Source: Thaumasiovibrio occultus (lineage in GTDB: Bacteria > Pseudomonadota > Gammaproteobacteria > Enterobacterales > Vibrionaceae). From it: a stretch of DNA of 64,000 bases. A program made the position numbers and the translations under genes. The stretch is taken from contig AP023052.1 in NCBI GenBank assembly GCA_019703815.1, forward strand, positions 620,001-684,000. Direction: 5' to 3'. This document shows positions 12,443 to 21,365 of the stretch, piece after piece. The notes beneath the pieces are model-generated. The model saw only the letters and a list, made by a program, of their open reading frames with translations, did not search any database and had not been told where the DNA came from. The first letter of the stretch is position 1. Each line of letters begins with the position of its first letter.

Positions 12443-12459
12443 TGGTAATGGTTCTCATT
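12443..12459 (+). promoter_or_regulatory. Candidate Fur box before the TonB receptor gene
   Basis: TGGTAATGGTTCTCATT matches 13 of 17 positions of the 7-1-7 type Fur core TGATAATGATAATCATT. It lies 16 bases before the receptor start, suggesting iron repression. Confidence 0.6.
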
Positions 12460-12475
12460 TCTAAAGGAAGGACTC

Positions 12476-14401
12476 ATGAAGAACAGTAGTAAATTCAGTT
12501 TATCTCCTCTCTATTTAGCGCTTATTTCTGCTGCAGTCACGGCCCCTCTGCATGCAGACGTTGCATCCGAAGATAACATGGTAGTTACCGGAGCATCTTA
12601 CGACAGTGGTGACATCATCATTGATAGCGAAACCCTCGACAAACGCCAAGCAAATGATCTGAGTGATGTTTTCCGTGGCGATGCAGAAATTGAAGTCGGT
12701 GGTGGTTCCTCGGTGTCGCAAAAAATCTACGTGCGTGGTTTGGAAGATACCATGCTTAACGTCACCGTTGATGGTGCCGTTCAGTCGGGGAATATGTATC
12801 ACCACCAAGGTCGCTTATCGATTGAGCCTGAGCTACTAAAGCAAGTCGAAGTCTCTGCTGGCGCTGGTCGTGCAACTGACGGAGCGGGGGCGTTGGGCGG
12901 TGCGATTCGCTTTGAAACCAAAAATCCGGAAGACTTGCTGCTCGAAGGTGAGCGTTTTGGCGCTCAGGTAAAAGCGGGTTACTTCAGCAATACGGATGGC
13001 CATAAAGAGAGCTTGGCAGGCTATGGCTACGTAACCGACAATATTAGTGTTCTTGGCTCGGTTATCTATAGTGATTTTGACAACTATACGGATGGCTTTG
13101 GTGACGAACAGCCGCATACCGAAGCAGAAAATCTTAATAGTTTAGTTAAGGTTGTCGCTGATCTTACCGATGCACAGCGTGTGACTGTGAGCTATGAAAA
13201 CCTATCTGACGAAGGGTATCGTTACCACCGACCACAGTGGCAACCAAGCTTTAAGAACGTTGCCTTTAATCAAGAATTTGGTCGCGAAACCATCACCGGA
13301 CGCTACCAATATCAACCAGCAAACAACCCGCTTCTTAACATTGACGCTACCGTTTACCACACCGAAACTAAGCTCGATCACTTAGAAGGCCCTTGGGGCG
13401 ATATTTTCGGTGAAGCGAAGAGTGTGGGTGGTGACATTCGCAACACCAGCCAGTTTGGCGAACACCAATTGATTTATGGGGTTGATTATCGCCGTGACAA
13501 AGGCTTTATTGGTAGCCCAATTTATGGCGACAACGAAGATACTGGCCGTGTTGTCGGCGCTTATGTTCAAGGTGATTTCCGATTAACTGACGCCTTACTA
13601 TTTAGTGCAGGCGCTCGCTACGATGACTACTATCTCAGCGAGAGCAATGGGCCGACCCTAGAGCACGATGGGTTTAGTCCGAATGTCGCGTTCCAGTACC
13701 AAGTTACTCCAGAGCTAAGCGCCTATGTTGGCTACGCTGAAGCTGTGCGTGGTGCGCAAGTTCGCGAGATTTATAAGTTAGACAGCTCTAACAGTAATGA
13801 AAATCGCGTAGAAGAAGAAGCGCAAAATACTGAAATTGGTTTTGACTGGCAGAGCCAAAACGTTTCATTGAGTGCGGTAGCGTACCGTACTGAAATCGCG
13901 AACGTTGTTGATGAAATCTACTCACCGCGTGAAATCGTTAACGTGGGTGATTTGAAAAATACCGGTGTGACCGTCTCTGCCGGTTACTACTGGGAAGGTC
14001 TTTCAACTCGTTTAAGTTACAACGTTTCTCGTCCTGAGCTGAATGGTGAGCCGCTAAATGACGACACCAAAGCGATCGGTGTGGCGACGGGCGATTCTTG
14101 GGTAGCCGATTTCAGCTATAGCTTAAATAATAACTGGGAACTTGGTTATACCGGTACTTATGTTAAGCGTTTGACCCGCGTTGCAGAAGGCTATAGCGAG
14201 AAGCCGGGTTATGCTCTGCATGACGTTTATGTTCAGTGGATCCCATTGGATAGCCAAGACGTTGTGTTGTCGTTGGCGGTGAAGAACCTTCTGGATAAGG
14301 CTTACCGTGATCATGCAAGCTACGGTGAAACAAATGTGGTTGCCAACGGTACGTACGATGCAGGACGTGATATTCGTTTCAATGTGACTTTTGGTTTCTA
14401 A
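12476..14401 (+). CDS. TonB-dependent outer membrane receptor, probably for a ferric siderophore
   Basis: 641 residues. A signal peptide (about 1-27, ending PLHA/D) is followed by a short TonB-box region (DNMVVTGASY), a plug domain (KIYVRGLEDTMLNVTVDGAV, then DGAGALGGAIRFETKNPEDL) and a 22-strand-type beta barrel ending in the aromatic FNVTFGF signature of outer membrane proteins. The plug wording (YHHQGRLSIEPELLKQVEV) resembles the FetA/FrpB-like siderophore receptors more than heme receptors. It imports an iron chelate using TonB/ExbBD energy. A Fur-like site and AAGGAAGGACTC ribosome site precede it. The orphan regulator upstream and the phosphopantetheinyl transferase downstream point to siderophore-based iron uptake. 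The substrate is not determinable here. Confidence 0.9.
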   Translation: MKNSSKFSLSPLYLALISAAVTAPLHADVASEDNMVVTGASYDSGDIIIDSETLDKRQANDLSDVFRGDAEIEVGGGSSVSQKIYVRGLEDTMLNVTVDGAVQSGNMYHHQGRLSIEPELLKQVEVSAGAGRATDGAGALGGAIRFETKNPEDLLLEGERFGAQVKAGYFSNTDGHKESLAGYGYVTDNISVLGSVIYSDFDNYTDGFGDEQPHTEAENLNSLVKVVADLTDAQRVTVSYENLSDEGYRYHRPQWQPSFKNVAFNQEFGRETITGRYQYQPANNPLLNIDATVYHTETKLDHLEGPWGDIFGEAKSVGGDIRNTSQFGEHQLIYGVDYRRDKGFIGSPIYGDNEDTGRVVGAYVQGDFRLTDALLFSAGARYDDYYLSESNGPTLEHDGFSPNVAFQYQVTPELSAYVGYAEAVRGAQVREIYKLDSSNSNENRVEEEAQNTEIGFDWQSQNVSLSAVAYRTEIANVVDEIYSPREIVNVGDLKNTGVTVSAGYYWEGLSTRLSYNVSRPELNGEPLNDDTKAIGVATGDSWVADFSYSLNNNWELGYTGTYVKRLTRVAEGYSEKPGYALHDVYVQWIPLDSQDVVLSLAVKNLLDKAYRDHASYGETNVVANGTYDAGRDIRFNVTFGF

Positions 14402-14423
14402 CTTAACCAAAGCGTTGTAAATC

Positions 14424-14463
14424 AATGCGAGAGGATCTTTGGGTTCTCTCGCATTATTTTTTA
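14424..14463 (+). terminator. Terminator after the TonB receptor gene
   Basis: The stem AATGCGAGAG/CTCTCGCATT is followed by ATTTTTT. It implies that the PPTase gene downstream has its own promoter. Confidence 0.85.
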
Positions 14464-14567
14464 TCGGCGCACTTTTTTACATATTCTTCGTTTACTCTGT
14501 CCTTCTCTTATCCTGTCTGCACTGAGTTGCACCACCGTAGTGAGGTCGATTTTCTATCGTCAATCCT

Positions 14568-15251
14568 ATGACTCTTCAATCTTACCCGCTGCCATTCGAG
14601 TTTGATTCCGCCGTTGTTGTGCCAGCGCATTTGGCATGGCGTGGCGCATGGCTATCGCTCGGTGATCTCCACTCGCCATTGGCGTTTGCTCGAACTCACC
14701 AACTGGCGTTGCCTGAGAGCATCCAAAACGCGTCACTAAAGCGCCAACGCGAGTTTGTCGCCGGGCGTTGGTTAGCTGCGACGTTATTGGCTGAATTCGG
14801 CCTTCCGTGGCACACACTGGCTATTGGGCAGAACCGTGCGCCACTGTGGCCTTTGGGCTTTAGCGGTTCAATTAGTCATTCGAAAGATAAAGTGGCGGTT
14901 GTCGTCGGGCTGGGTGGCTATATCGGGGTTGATGTCGAGCCCTTGCTGTCGTTATCGCGCGCGAACAAACTCGCGCCCCTTATTACGAGAGAGAGCGAGC
15001 TCGCCTTGCTCAAACAAAGGACGTCACTGGAAACCGCTGTCACTATGCTTTTTTGCGCCAAAGAGGCCGCGTACAAAGCCTTGTTATCACCGTTTGTGCC
15101 CCATCTTGATTTTCATCAGTTGACGCTGGTTGATGCGAGCGAGCAATGTCTTACGCTGCGCTATAGTGACGAGCGACAGACAACACGCACTGTCAATTGT
15201 GCCTTTAGTATCGACAATGATACGGTCTTTACTTTCGTTCGCTGCCAATGA
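14568..15251 (+). CDS. 4'-phosphopantetheinyl transferase, EntD/Sfp superfamily
   Basis: 227 residues. It transfers phosphopantetheine from CoA to a serine of carrier-protein domains. The family signatures are clear: GSISHSKDKVAVVV (about 100-113), the magnesium-binding GVDVE at 120-124 and FCAKEAAYKALL at 162-173. Length and motif spacing fit the EntD/VibD type that primes siderophore synthetases. No NRPS or PKS gene is present in the window, so its carrier-protein partner must be encoded elsewhere. The ribosome site before ATG 14568 is weak. Its place beside a siderophore-type receptor supports a siderophore role. Confidence 0.88.
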   Translation: MTLQSYPLPFEFDSAVVVPAHLAWRGAWLSLGDLHSPLAFARTHQLALPESIQNASLKRQREFVAGRWLAATLLAEFGLPWHTLAIGQNRAPLWPLGFSGSISHSKDKVAVVVGLGGYIGVDVEPLLSLSRANKLAPLITRESELALLKQRTSLETAVTMLFCAKEAAYKALLSPFVPHLDFHQLTLVDASEQCLTLRYSDERQTTRTVNCAFSIDNDTVFTFVRCQ

Positions 15252-15364
15252 GCTGAAAAATGCGCTAACGCTCGGCAAATAAAGCCGTTATTGCATTGTC
15301 TTCTCCGTCTCTTTTCTGTGGTTTGCTACTATAGGATCAGTAGACATTAAGAGAAGAATTGGCA

Positions 15365-16339
15365 GTGGAACATCCAGATAACTCTCCCGTTGATAGTGAA
15401 CTCCTTACCGAAATTTCCGTTTCATATTATCAAGATGGCGATACTCAAGAAGAGATAGCCAAGAAGTTTGGTTTGTCTCGAGTGAAGGTGGGGCGTCTTT
15501 TAAAACGTGCCCGCGAGGAAGGGATCGTCGAAATCACGGTCAAATATCATCCTGTGTTCAGTGCTAAACTGGAAAAGCAACTGGTTGAGCGGTTTGGTTT
15601 GAAACGGGCATTGATCGCCTTAGATCAACCCGATGACGAGTCACAACGCGCGCAAGTCGCAAGCTTAGCGTCAAACTATCTATCCTCTCTGATCCGAGAA
15701 GGAACAGTGGTGACCGCAGGTCAAGGGCGTAACGTGGCGGCTGTCGCGCAACATGTCGGTGTGGTGCCGCAAAAGAAATGCACGTTTATCTCAGGCATTG
15801 GCGGGATCCACGATGCAGGCAGTGCGATTAACGCCGATCACATCTGTCGCCAATTGGCGAAGAAGTACGGTGGCGGTAGTGAGACATTATATGCACCGGC
15901 TTACGTTGATGATCCGCTGATCAAACTAGCTTTTATGCGCAACGCGACCGTGAAAGGTACTTTTGAGCGCGCACGTAAAGCCGATGTCGCATTGGTTGGG
16001 GTTGGTGATTTAAACGAGAAAAGCCACTTGGTAAAGCTGGGTTGGTTTAAACCGCAAGAGATCATTGAAGCCAAAATCACTCGTGGTGTCGTCGGGGATG
16101 TCGGCGGTTATGATTTTATCAATGCGCGTGGTGAGTTGGTTGATACCACGATGAATGGACGGGTGATTGGATTAAGCCTAACCGATTTGCGCCGTATTCC
16201 GACGGTCATCGCGATTGCATCGGAAGACAGTAAGGCGCTGGCTTTGTTAGGGGCGTTGCGCTCTGGTGCGATAGATGTGTTGGCAACCAGCGTGGCAAAT
16301 GCGACATCCATTTTGAACTTAGACAAACAAATGCCATAG
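15365..16339 (+). CDS. SorC/DeoR-family sugar-responsive transcriptional regulator
   Basis: 324 residues from GTG 15365, with AAGAGAAG eight bases upstream; TTG 15359 is an alternative that adds two residues. An N-terminal helix-turn-helix (TQEEIAKKFGLSRVKVGRLL, about 30-49) is followed by the SorC sugar-phosphate-binding fold (VTAGQGRNVAAVAQHV; GVGDLNEKSHLVKLGW; GDVGGYDFINARGELV; LTDLRRIPTVIAIA). Such proteins repress or activate carbohydrate operons in response to a phosphorylated sugar. No sugar catabolic gene is adjacent, so the target is unknown. It ends 10 bases before mepA and may be co-transcribed with it. Confidence 0.88.
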   Translation: MEHPDNSPVDSELLTEISVSYYQDGDTQEEIAKKFGLSRVKVGRLLKRAREEGIVEITVKYHPVFSAKLEKQLVERFGLKRALIALDQPDDESQRAQVASLASNYLSSLIREGTVVTAGQGRNVAAVAQHVGVVPQKKCTFISGIGGIHDAGSAINADHICRQLAKKYGGGSETLYAPAYVDDPLIKLAFMRNATVKGTFERARKADVALVGVGDLNEKSHLVKLGWFKPQEIIEAKITRGVVGDVGGYDFINARGELVDTTMNGRVIGLSLTDLRRIPTVIAIASEDSKALALLGALRSGAIDVLATSVANATSILNLDKQMP

Positions 16340-16349
16340 AGAGGGCGAT

Positions 16350-17243
16350 ATGGGGAAATGTTGGCGATGGGGCGCGTGGGCACTGGTGTCGAGCGTCGTT
16401 GTATCATCAGTCGCAATGGCAACACCTTGGCATCAATTTGACTCACCGACGCGTGGGCACTCTAACTCGATTGGCTCCTATGCCAATGGCTGCCTCGCTG
16501 GCGGGAAAGCGTTACCGTTAGAAGGGGAAGGTTACCAGGTGATCCGAAGCTCGCGTAATCGTTATTACGGCCATGAGAAACTAGTCAATTTCATTGAAGA
16601 TCTCGGGCAGAAAACCAGTGAAGCGGGGATCAACGATTTATTGATCGGCGATATGTCGATGCCGCGAGGCGGTCGTTTTACTTCCGGCCATGCCAGTCAC
16701 CAAACGGGGCTGGATGTGGATATCTGGATGCGCCAAGCCGAAGATCTGCTGACCCGCTCTGAGCGCGAGAGCATCCATTCTACCAACATGGTGAATTTGG
16801 AAGAGTATCGTATTCAGTTTCGCAGTTGGACGGATGATCACGCCAACATGGTACGTTTTGCGGCGCAAGATGAGCGCGTCGCGCGGATCTTCGTGCACCC
16901 GGTGATCAAAGAAACCTTATGTCGCGAAACGTGGGAAGATCGCTCTTGGTTGCGTAAAGTGCGTCCTTGGTACGGCCACACCTCGCACATGCACGTGCGA
17001 TTAACCTGTCCAGATAACGATCAATACTGTCAGAATCAAGCGCTTCCACCACCAGGAGATGGCTGTGGGGAAGAGTTGTATTCATGGCGCCCCGAAGCGC
17101 AAGAAACCTCGACGACGGTGACGCAGCTGCGTGGAGGCAGTGGCAACAGTTCGACATCAACGACTACTACAACCTCGCGCCCTAACCGCCAAACTAAAGT
17201 GCAGCCGCAGCAGTGTGATACGGTGATCGTGGATGCAGGTTAA
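16350..17243 (+). CDS. mepA: Penicillin-insensitive murein endopeptidase MepA
   Basis: 297 residues. A signal peptide (about 1-24, ending SVAMA/TPW) is followed by the MepA (peptidase M74) domain. It cleaves the D-Ala-meso-DAP cross-link in periplasmic peptidoglycan. Metal-binding signatures are visible: SGHASHQTGLDVDIWM and WYGHTSHMHVRL, along with the family cysteines (NGCL, ETLC, LTCPDNDQYC, GDGCGEEL). After about residue 250 there is a Ser/Thr-rich low-complexity tail (SGNSSTSTTTTTSRP) that ends in a Cys-containing segment and lengthens the protein relative to the family norm of about 275. Confidence 0.95.
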   Translation: MGKCWRWGAWALVSSVVVSSVAMATPWHQFDSPTRGHSNSIGSYANGCLAGGKALPLEGEGYQVIRSSRNRYYGHEKLVNFIEDLGQKTSEAGINDLLIGDMSMPRGGRFTSGHASHQTGLDVDIWMRQAEDLLTRSERESIHSTNMVNLEEYRIQFRSWTDDHANMVRFAAQDERVARIFVHPVIKETLCRETWEDRSWLRKVRPWYGHTSHMHVRLTCPDNDQYCQNQALPPPGDGCGEELYSWRPEAQETSTTVTQLRGGSGNSSTSTTTTTSRPNRQTKVQPQQCDTVIVDAG

Positions 17244-17270
17244 CTCTTATTTGGTGGTGTAGTAGCAACA

Positions 17271-17296
17271 AAAAAGGGCTCAATTGAGCCCTTTTG
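17271..17296. terminator. Bidirectional terminator between mepA and yfhL
   Basis: The palindrome AAAAGGGCTC-AATT-GAGCCCTTTT lies between convergent genes and has A and T runs on both sides, so it can serve either strand. Confidence 0.9.
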
Positions 17297-17326
17297 TCGC
17301 GATGAATGTTAATGCTGAAAAAGCGG

Positions 17327-17584
<258 letters not shown>

Positions 17585-18943
17585 TTACTTACCGTGTGGG
17601 TTACGGGTGTTTTCTTCGCCGCTAAGGTTACGCATTAGCAGACCAAACGCCAGATCCATCTCGGCAGGTACAGGGATGTAAACAAAGTGACCGTTGCCCT
17701 TCGCATCGTCAATCACTTCACCTTTACGGTTTTCCATCGCTTCTAGGGTGAAGTTAACGTTGCCGTTTGGTGTCATCAGCTCAAGGCTATCACCGACCAC
17801 AAACTTGTTCTTCACTTCCACTTCTGCCATGTCGCCGCGACGTTTGCCGGTGAATTCACCCACGAACTGCTGCGCATCAGAGACAGAGTAACCATAGTCG
17901 TAGTTTTGGTATTCGGTGTGGTTGTGACGCTTCAAGAAACCTTCGGTATAACCACGGTGCGCTAGGCTTTCTAGTGTGGTCATTAGGCTTTCATCAAATG
18001 GTTTACCCGCTACCGCATCGTCAATCGCTTTACGGTAGACTTGCGCCGTACGAGCGCAGTAGTAGAACGACTTAGTACGGCCTTCGATTTTCAGCGAGTG
18101 CACACCCATCTTGGTTAGACGCTCAACGTGCTGGATCGCACGCAGATCTTTCGAGTTCATGATGTAAGTGCCGTGCTCGTCTTCGAACGCCGCCATCTTT
18201 TCGCCAGGACGACGACCTTCTTCTAGCAGTACCACTTCATCAGTTGGTTTGCCTAGACCAAGGGTGTTGTCAGGACGCTCAACCGCATCTTGGATCTCAA
18301 CGATTTGACCGGCGTCGTTTTCCGTCGCTTTTTCAACTTTGTAATCCCAACGACACGCATTGGTACAGGTGCCTTGGTTCGGGTCACGCTTGTTGATGTA
18401 GCCAGACAACAGGCAGCGACCTGAGTACGCCATGCACAGTGCGCCGTGAACGAAAATCTCGATTTCGGTTTCAGGGCAGTGCTCACGCACTTCTTCGATT
18501 TCTTCCAACGACAGCTCACGCGATAGGATCACGCGCTCAACGCCTTGGCTTGACCAGAACTTCACGGTTGCCCAGTTAACGGCGTTCGCCTGTACTGACA
18601 GGTGAATAGGCATTTCTGGGAAGTTCTCACGCACCATCATGATCAAACCTGGATCCGACATAATTAGGGCATCAGGGCCCATGTCGATCACCGGTTTTAA
18701 GTCACGGATGAAGGTTTTCAGCTTTGAGTTATGCGGCTGAATATTACAAACCACATAGAATTTTTTACCCATTGCATGCGCTTCATCGATACCGATTTTC
18801 AGGTTCTCGTGATTGAATTCATTGTTACGTACGCGCAAGCTGTAACGTGGTTGACCGGCGTAAACCGCATCAGCACCGTATGCGTAGGCGTAACGCATGT
18901 TTTTAAGGCTGCCCGCAGGCGAAAGAAGTTCTGGTGTAAACAT
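17585..18943 (-). CDS. trhP: tRNA 5-hydroxyuridine modification protein TrhP (YegQ, peptidase U32 family)
   Basis: 452 residues, close to E. coli YegQ/TrhP. The protein is needed for hydroxylation of U34 in certain tRNAs (the ho5U step before cmo5U/mcmo5U) and depends on prephenate and Fe-S biogenesis. The U32 hallmarks are visible: N-terminal PELLSPAGSLKNMRYAYAYG, then a cysteine set likely to bind a cluster (C170, C177, C193, C197 in EIFVHGALCMAYSGRCLLSG through GTCTNACRWDY), and the KIEGRTKSFYY segment. There is no sign of protease function. It is first in a two-gene minus-strand unit with yfhL. Confidence 0.93.
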   Translation of the reverse strand: MFTPELLSPAGSLKNMRYAYAYGADAVYAGQPRYSLRVRNNEFNHENLKIGIDEAHAMGKKFYVVCNIQPHNSKLKTFIRDLKPVIDMGPDALIMSDPGLIMMVRENFPEMPIHLSVQANAVNWATVKFWSSQGVERVILSRELSLEEIEEVREHCPETEIEIFVHGALCMAYSGRCLLSGYINKRDPNQGTCTNACRWDYKVEKATENDAGQIVEIQDAVERPDNTLGLGKPTDEVVLLEEGRRPGEKMAAFEDEHGTYIMNSKDLRAIQHVERLTKMGVHSLKIEGRTKSFYYCARTAQVYRKAIDDAVAGKPFDESLMTTLESLAHRGYTEGFLKRHNHTEYQNYDYGYSVSDAQQFVGEFTGKRRGDMAEVEVKNKFVVGDSLELMTPNGNVNFTLEAMENRKGEVIDDAKGNGHFVYIPVPAEMDLAFGLLMRNLSGEENTRNPHGK

Positions 18944-19033
18944 TGCTCGTATCTCTGTTATCTGATTGCAAATCAGGCCACACCACCTGATGGCGTGGAA
19001 GGAGGCTGGATTTTACAGCTTTCGGTAGGTAAT

Positions 19034-19060
19034 AAAAAGGGGCAGTATTGATACGCCCCT
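19034..19060 (-). terminator. Terminator after rdgC
   Basis: On the minus strand, GGGGCGTAT-CA-ATACTGCCCC is a stem with one bulge, followed by TTTTT. It separates rdgC from the trhP promoter region (18944-19033). Confidence 0.8.
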
Positions 19061-19088
19061 AAATAATTAATCGATGAGGAAGAGCGGG

Positions 19089-20003
19089 TTATTCTTTGCC
19101 TTCTAATCCGCCGACGGCGTCGATAAGATCTGGCAAGAAGACCGCCATTTCGCCACAGAACAGTGACATATCAGCATCAAAGCGTTGCGCTACGTCTTCA
19201 CGATCGATATCCGCGTTTTGATCGCGCAGCTCTTCAGAGAATTTCACGCGTTTCACTGTCATATCATCACCCAGCACAAAGCTCAGACGCTCTTGGTAGT
19301 TGATGGCCAGTTTGGTGACGACTTTGTCGGCTTCGATATGCGCCATGATTTCATCACTGCCCAGATCTTGCTGCTTACAACGGATCACACCGCCGTCTTC
19401 GAGAATCGATTTCAGCTCGGCTTCTTCGCCCATCACGAAACCTTGTGGCGATTGCTGACTGCGCACCCACTCGGTCATGGTTAGCTCAAGCGGTTTCGCG
19501 GCAATTGCTGGGATCACCGGTAGGCTGCCCATCGATTTACGCAATAGTGCCAGCAGCTCTTCGGCTTTTTTGTGGCTGCCCGCATCGACTAAGATATAGC
19601 CTTGCTTTGGCATGATCAGTGCGAAAGTTTGGCTGTGACGACTAAACGCGCGTGGCAGTAGGTCGATCACGATGTCATCTTTTAGCGCTTCTTTTTCTTT
19701 CTTCTTCAGTGGGCGACCTTGCTCTTTTTCCATCGCGTCCACTTTGGCATTCAGGGATTCTTTGATCACTGACGCCGGTAGCATTTTTTCTTCTTTGCGG
19801 GCACACACCAAGATATTGCCATCGCTGACGTGCGTCATCATGTCGCCGTGTTTACCCATTGCGGTCGCCCAGCCGAATTTTTGCTGATCTTGACTGCCAC
19901 AAGGGGTGAAGCGGAATTCACTCAATTGGGTTTCCAGTTCATCCGCATTGATAGTGATATCGCGACTGAAGCGATAAGCCAGAATATTTTTAAACCAGAT
20001 CAT
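19089..20003 (-). CDS. rdgC: Recombination-associated protein RdgC
   Basis: 304 residues from ATG 20003 ([16 protein letters not shown]), matching the length and N-terminus of E. coli RdgC (303); an in-frame ATG four codons upstream is not conserved. RdgC forms a ring-shaped dimer that encircles duplex DNA and restrains RecA. Motifs seen: [49 protein letters not shown]. It is transcribed divergently from sbcD, so two recombination-related units share the 117-base region 20004-20120. Confidence 0.97.
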   Translation of the reverse strand: MIWFKNILAYRFSRDITINADELETQLSEFRFTPCGSQDQQKFGWATAMGKHGDMMTHVSDGNILVCARKEEKMLPASVIKESLNAKVDAMEKEQGRPLKKKEKEALKDDIVIDLLPRAFSRHSQTFALIMPKQGYILVDAGSHKKAEELLALLRKSMGSLPVIPAIAAKPLELTMTEWVRSQQSPQGFVMGEEAELKSILEDGGVIRCKQQDLGSDEIMAHIEADKVVTKLAINYQERLSFVLGDDMTVKRVKFSEELRDQNADIDREDVAQRFDADMSLFCGEMAVFLPDLIDAVGGLEGKE

Positions 20004-20120
20004 GGTGTTCCCCACGTTTGCACAAGAGCAACAATGTTATGCGATCGCGATGTTTTTGTCGCGGTTCTTGGTAGAATCGTGGCATAAATCCAATACCGAT
20101 CCGCAAATAGAGCGTATTGA

Positions 20121-21365
20121 ATGAAAATACTCCACACCTCTGATTGGCACTTAGGCCATCAATTGCATGGTTATTCCCGTGATTACGAGCATCAGCAGTT
20201 TCTCGATTGGCTCGCTGACACCTTAGTGAGCGAGCAGGTTGATGCGCTGCTGGTGGCTGGCGATCTGTTTGATACCGCCAACCCTCCGGCGAGCGCATGG
20301 CAAATGCTGTATCGCTTTTTGGCGCGCATGGCGAAAACCTTGCCCGATCTCAACGTGGTGATGATCGGCGGTAACCACGATTCACCCTCGAAGCTGGACG
20401 CGCCACACGAATTGCTGCGAGCGTTCGATCTGCATTTGATTGGCGGCATTACCCGTAACCAAGATGGGATGCTGGATGTGGAGCGCATGTTGGTGCCGTT
20501 AACGGATAAAACCGGTGAGGTGAAGGCGTGGACCTTGGCCGTGCCGTTTTTGCGCAGCAGTGATTTGCGCACCGAAAATCTGCAAGAAGGCGATGATCGC
20601 TTAATCAAAGGGGTTGAGCAGCTCTATACCCAAGTGACGGCCGCCGGATTGCAAAAACGCCAAGCCGGACAAGCGTTGATCGCGATGGGGCACGCTTACA
20701 TGGCGTCGTCACAAATATCGGAAATGTCTGAGCGTCGGGTGTTGGGCGGTAATCAACACGCCTTGCCGGTGAGTATGTTTGATAGCGCCATCAGTTACGT
20801 CGCGTTGGGGCACTTGCATCTGGCGCAGCGCATTGGTGGCCAAGAGCATGTGCGCTATTGCGGCTCGCCGATCCCGCTGTCGATGTCAGAGCGCAACTAT
20901 AAACACCAGGTGGTTTTGCTGAACCTTGACGGGGAGGCGATCACTGACATGGAGCAGCGCCTGATCCCACGCACGGTTGATATGCTACGTTTGCCGGCGA
21001 CACCTGAGCCGCTTAAGCAGGTGGTGAAAACCTTGCAGGCGCTAGATCTCGAAGACGTGCCGCGTGAGCAGCAACCGTTGCTCGAAGTGCAAGTTGCGCT
21101 TGATAAACCGCAAGCCATGCTGCGCGAGAAAATTGTCGCGGCGCTGGAAGGCAAACCGGTGCGCCTTGCCAAGATCACCCCGGTGTACAGCAAAAACGAA
21201 GAGCGTGCCGATCTGGGGCAGCGCCATTTGAGTGAAGTGTCGCCGCAGCAGGTGTTTACCTTGAGTTGGCAAAATAAGTACCAAGGTGAGCCAGACAGGG
21301 TGATGCTCGACGCTTTTGAGCAGCTTCTGCATGACTTGGATGAGCAGGAAGTTGATAACGCATGA
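20121..21365 (+). CDS. sbcD: Nuclease SbcCD subunit D (Mre11-type exonuclease)
   Basis: 414 residues, standard length. It is the metallophosphoesterase subunit of SbcCD, which cuts hairpins and DNA ends. Metal-ligand motifs in order: TSDWHLGH (D8, H10), VAGDLFD (D48), IGGNHDSPSK, MGHAYMAS and ALGHLHLA. The C-terminal part is the capping and SbcC-binding region. The stop overlaps the sbcC start (ATGA at 21362-21365), indicating translational coupling of the two subunits. Confidence 0.97.
   Translation: MKILHTSDWHLGHQLHGYSRDYEHQQFLDWLADTLVSEQVDALLVAGDLFDTANPPASAWQMLYRFLARMAKTLPDLNVVMIGGNHDSPSKLDAPHELLRAFDLHLIGGITRNQDGMLDVERMLVPLTDKTGEVKAWTLAVPFLRSSDLRTENLQEGDDRLIKGVEQLYTQVTAAGLQKRQAGQALIAMGHAYMASSQISEMSERRVLGGNQHALPVSMFDSAISYVALGHLHLAQRIGGQEHVRYCGSPIPLSMSERNYKHQVVLLNLDGEAITDMEQRLIPRTVDMLRLPATPEPLKQVVKTLQALDLEDVPREQQPLLEVQVALDKPQAMLREKIVAALEGKPVRLAKITPVYSKNEERADLGQRHLSEVSPQQVFTLSWQNKYQGEPDRVMLDAFEQLLHDLDEQEVDNA

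Noticed and set aside
14568-15251. PPTase and AcpH (47569-48165) as one functional system of adding and removing phosphopantetheine
   Set aside because: They are 32 kb apart in unrelated contexts; acpH is a core gene and the link would rest only on chemistry.
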